A stretch of DNA of 6,061 nt from NCBI GenBank assembly GCA_002898955.1, contig BEIP01000099.1:1-6061 (forward strand), read 5' to 3'. Source of the DNA: a bacterium HR39 (GTDB taxonomy: Bacteria; Pseudomonadota; Alphaproteobacteria; Geminicoccales; Geminicoccaceae). A program made the position numbers and the translations under genes. The notes below the pieces were generated by a model that saw nothing but the letters and a program-made list of their open reading frames with translations, ran no database searches and had not been told where the DNA came from. Positions 5,380-6,061 of this stretch are shown here, piece by piece. Within the stretch, counting starts at the first letter, position 1. The number at the start of each line of letters is the position of its first letter.

Positions 5380-6061
5380 CGCTCCTCTCCCGCGCCGGCC
5401 CGCGCGTCCCGCATATGGCCACACGCTTCCATCTCTTCGAGTGATCCGCGCGCGAGCAGGGCCTTGAGTTCGTAGAGCAGCTCCAGCGCCTCGCGCGGGG
5501 ACAGGCGGTCGGGATCGATCTCCGCGAGGCGCCGCTCCACCGGCGAGGGCTCGCGCCGCACGCTCTCCGCCACGCTCATGGACGCGAACAGCGGCAGGTC
5601 CTCGGCCAGCTCCGCCACCGCCGAGCGCGCCTCGCCCCGCTCCAGCCGTCGCAGCACCTGCCGGGCGCGGGCGATCACCGGTCCCGGCAGGCCGGCGAGG
5701 CGGGCCACGTAGATGCCGTAGGAGCGGTCCGCCGCACCGGGCACCACCTCGTGGAGGAACACCACCTCGCCCTCGAACTCGCGCACCCGCACCGTCCAGG
5801 CGGCGAGGTGGGGCAGCTTTCCGCACAGCGCCGTGAGCTCGTGGTAGTGGGTGGCGAACAGCCCGCGGCAGCGCACCACGTCGTGGAGGTATTCGACCAC
5901 CGCCCAGGCGATGGAGAGGCCGTCGAAGGTGGCGGTGCCGCGGCCGATCTCGTCCAGCACGACGAAGCTCTGCGGCGTGGCCCGGTGCAGGATGGCGGAG
6001 GTCTCCAGCATCTCCACCATGAAGGTGGAGCGGCCGCGGGCGAGATCGTCGCCCGCAGATC
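5376..6061 (-). CDS. mutS: DNA mismatch repair ATPase MutS, C-terminal part
   Basis: MutS binds mismatches and, with ATP, starts strand-directed repair through MutL. Only the last 227 codons are in the window; the gene continues past 6061 and the first full codon is at 6059-6057. The fragment opens with [14 protein letters not shown], then Walker B DEIGRG (about fragment residues 36-41), [22 protein letters not shown] (68-76) and [13 protein letters not shown], all of the ABC-type ATPase domain V. DLPLF (154-158) fits the beta-clamp-binding pentapeptide usually written [21 protein letters not shown] (186-201) is the conserved C-terminal dimerisation helix region. About 24 further residues, rich in Ala, Glu and Arg, form a variable tail. 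The TGA stop (5378-5376) overlaps the ftsH GTG. mutS is usually next to other genes, so this ftsH partner is noteworthy. Confidence 0.97.
   Translation of the reverse strand, partial: SAGDDLARGRSTFMVEMLETSAILHRATPQSFVVLDEIGRGTATFDGLSIAWAVVEYLHDVVRCRGLFATHYHELTALCGKLPHLAAWTVRVREFEGEVVFLHEVVPGAADRSYGIYVARLAGLPGPVIARARQVLRRLERGEARSAVAELAEDLPLFASMSVAESVRREPSPVERRLAEIDPDRLSPREALELLYELKALLARGSLEEMEACGHMRDARAGAGEER
5382..5390 (-). promoter_or_regulatory. Ribosome binding site of ftsH, inside mutS
   Basis: Read on the - strand, GGAGAGGAG ends two bases before the GTG at 5379-5377 (5'-GGAGAGGAGCG-GTG). The first GGAG of the run gives the better spacing. It lies within the last codons of mutS, so ftsH translation probably depends on ribosomes finishing mutS. 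It fixes the ftsH start. Confidence 0.75.

Noticed and set aside
3463..5475. 670-codon + strand frame opposite ftsH
   Set aside because: Antisense shadow of ftsH; the - strand frame carries every FtsH motif.
5380..5826. N-terminal extension of ftsH up to 5826
   Set aside because: It lies inside mutS in another frame. The extra residues are not FtsH-like, and the GTG at 5379 has a strong ribosome binding site and the correct N-terminus.

Overview
The window holds three protein genes and one large stretch without a convincing gene. On the + strand is pyrF (53-766, orotidine 5'-phosphate decarboxylase). On the - strand, running inward from the right edge, are the 3' part of mutS (mismatch repair ATPase, entering at 6061 and ending at 5376) and an ftsH-type membrane AAA+ metalloprotease gene (5379-3526). 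mutS and ftsH overlap by four bases (GTGA), so they look like one translationally coupled operon. The two transcription units point at each other.

The DNA is very GC rich: about 72% in a sampled ftsH line and about 78-83% in sampled intergenic lines. PyrF has the short form usual in proteobacteria. The FtsH is the type with an HEMGH zinc motif and an insert around residues 268-278, which I associate from memory with second FtsH copies in gamma- and deltaproteobacteria. A GC-rich, possibly autotrophic or halophilic gammaproteobacterium is my best guess, but the window alone does not settle it.

Between the convergent genes lie about 2.76 kb (767-3525) in which every long open frame is Arg/Pro/Gly/Ala-rich, overlaps others on both strands and resembles no protein family. 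The region is not featureless. It has three AT-richer islands (1221-1239, 1856-1891, 2616-2642) that share one motif and are built from 8-bp units in phase. The second is a 36-nt near-perfect palindrome. The third has an 18-nt perfect palindrome whose centre, AGACGTCT, equals the met-box consensus of the MetJ repressor. There is also a 58-nt inverted repeat with 19-bp arms (3038-3095), a diverged tandem repeat of about 54 bp (2764-2868), two diverged direct repeats, and many GC-rich hairpins, some of which could end transcription of pyrF and ftsH.

The three genes have no obvious shared pathway: pyrimidine synthesis, DNA repair and membrane protein quality control. The point of interest is the intergenic region: a set of related, symmetric, operator-like sites sitting where no promoter is expected.
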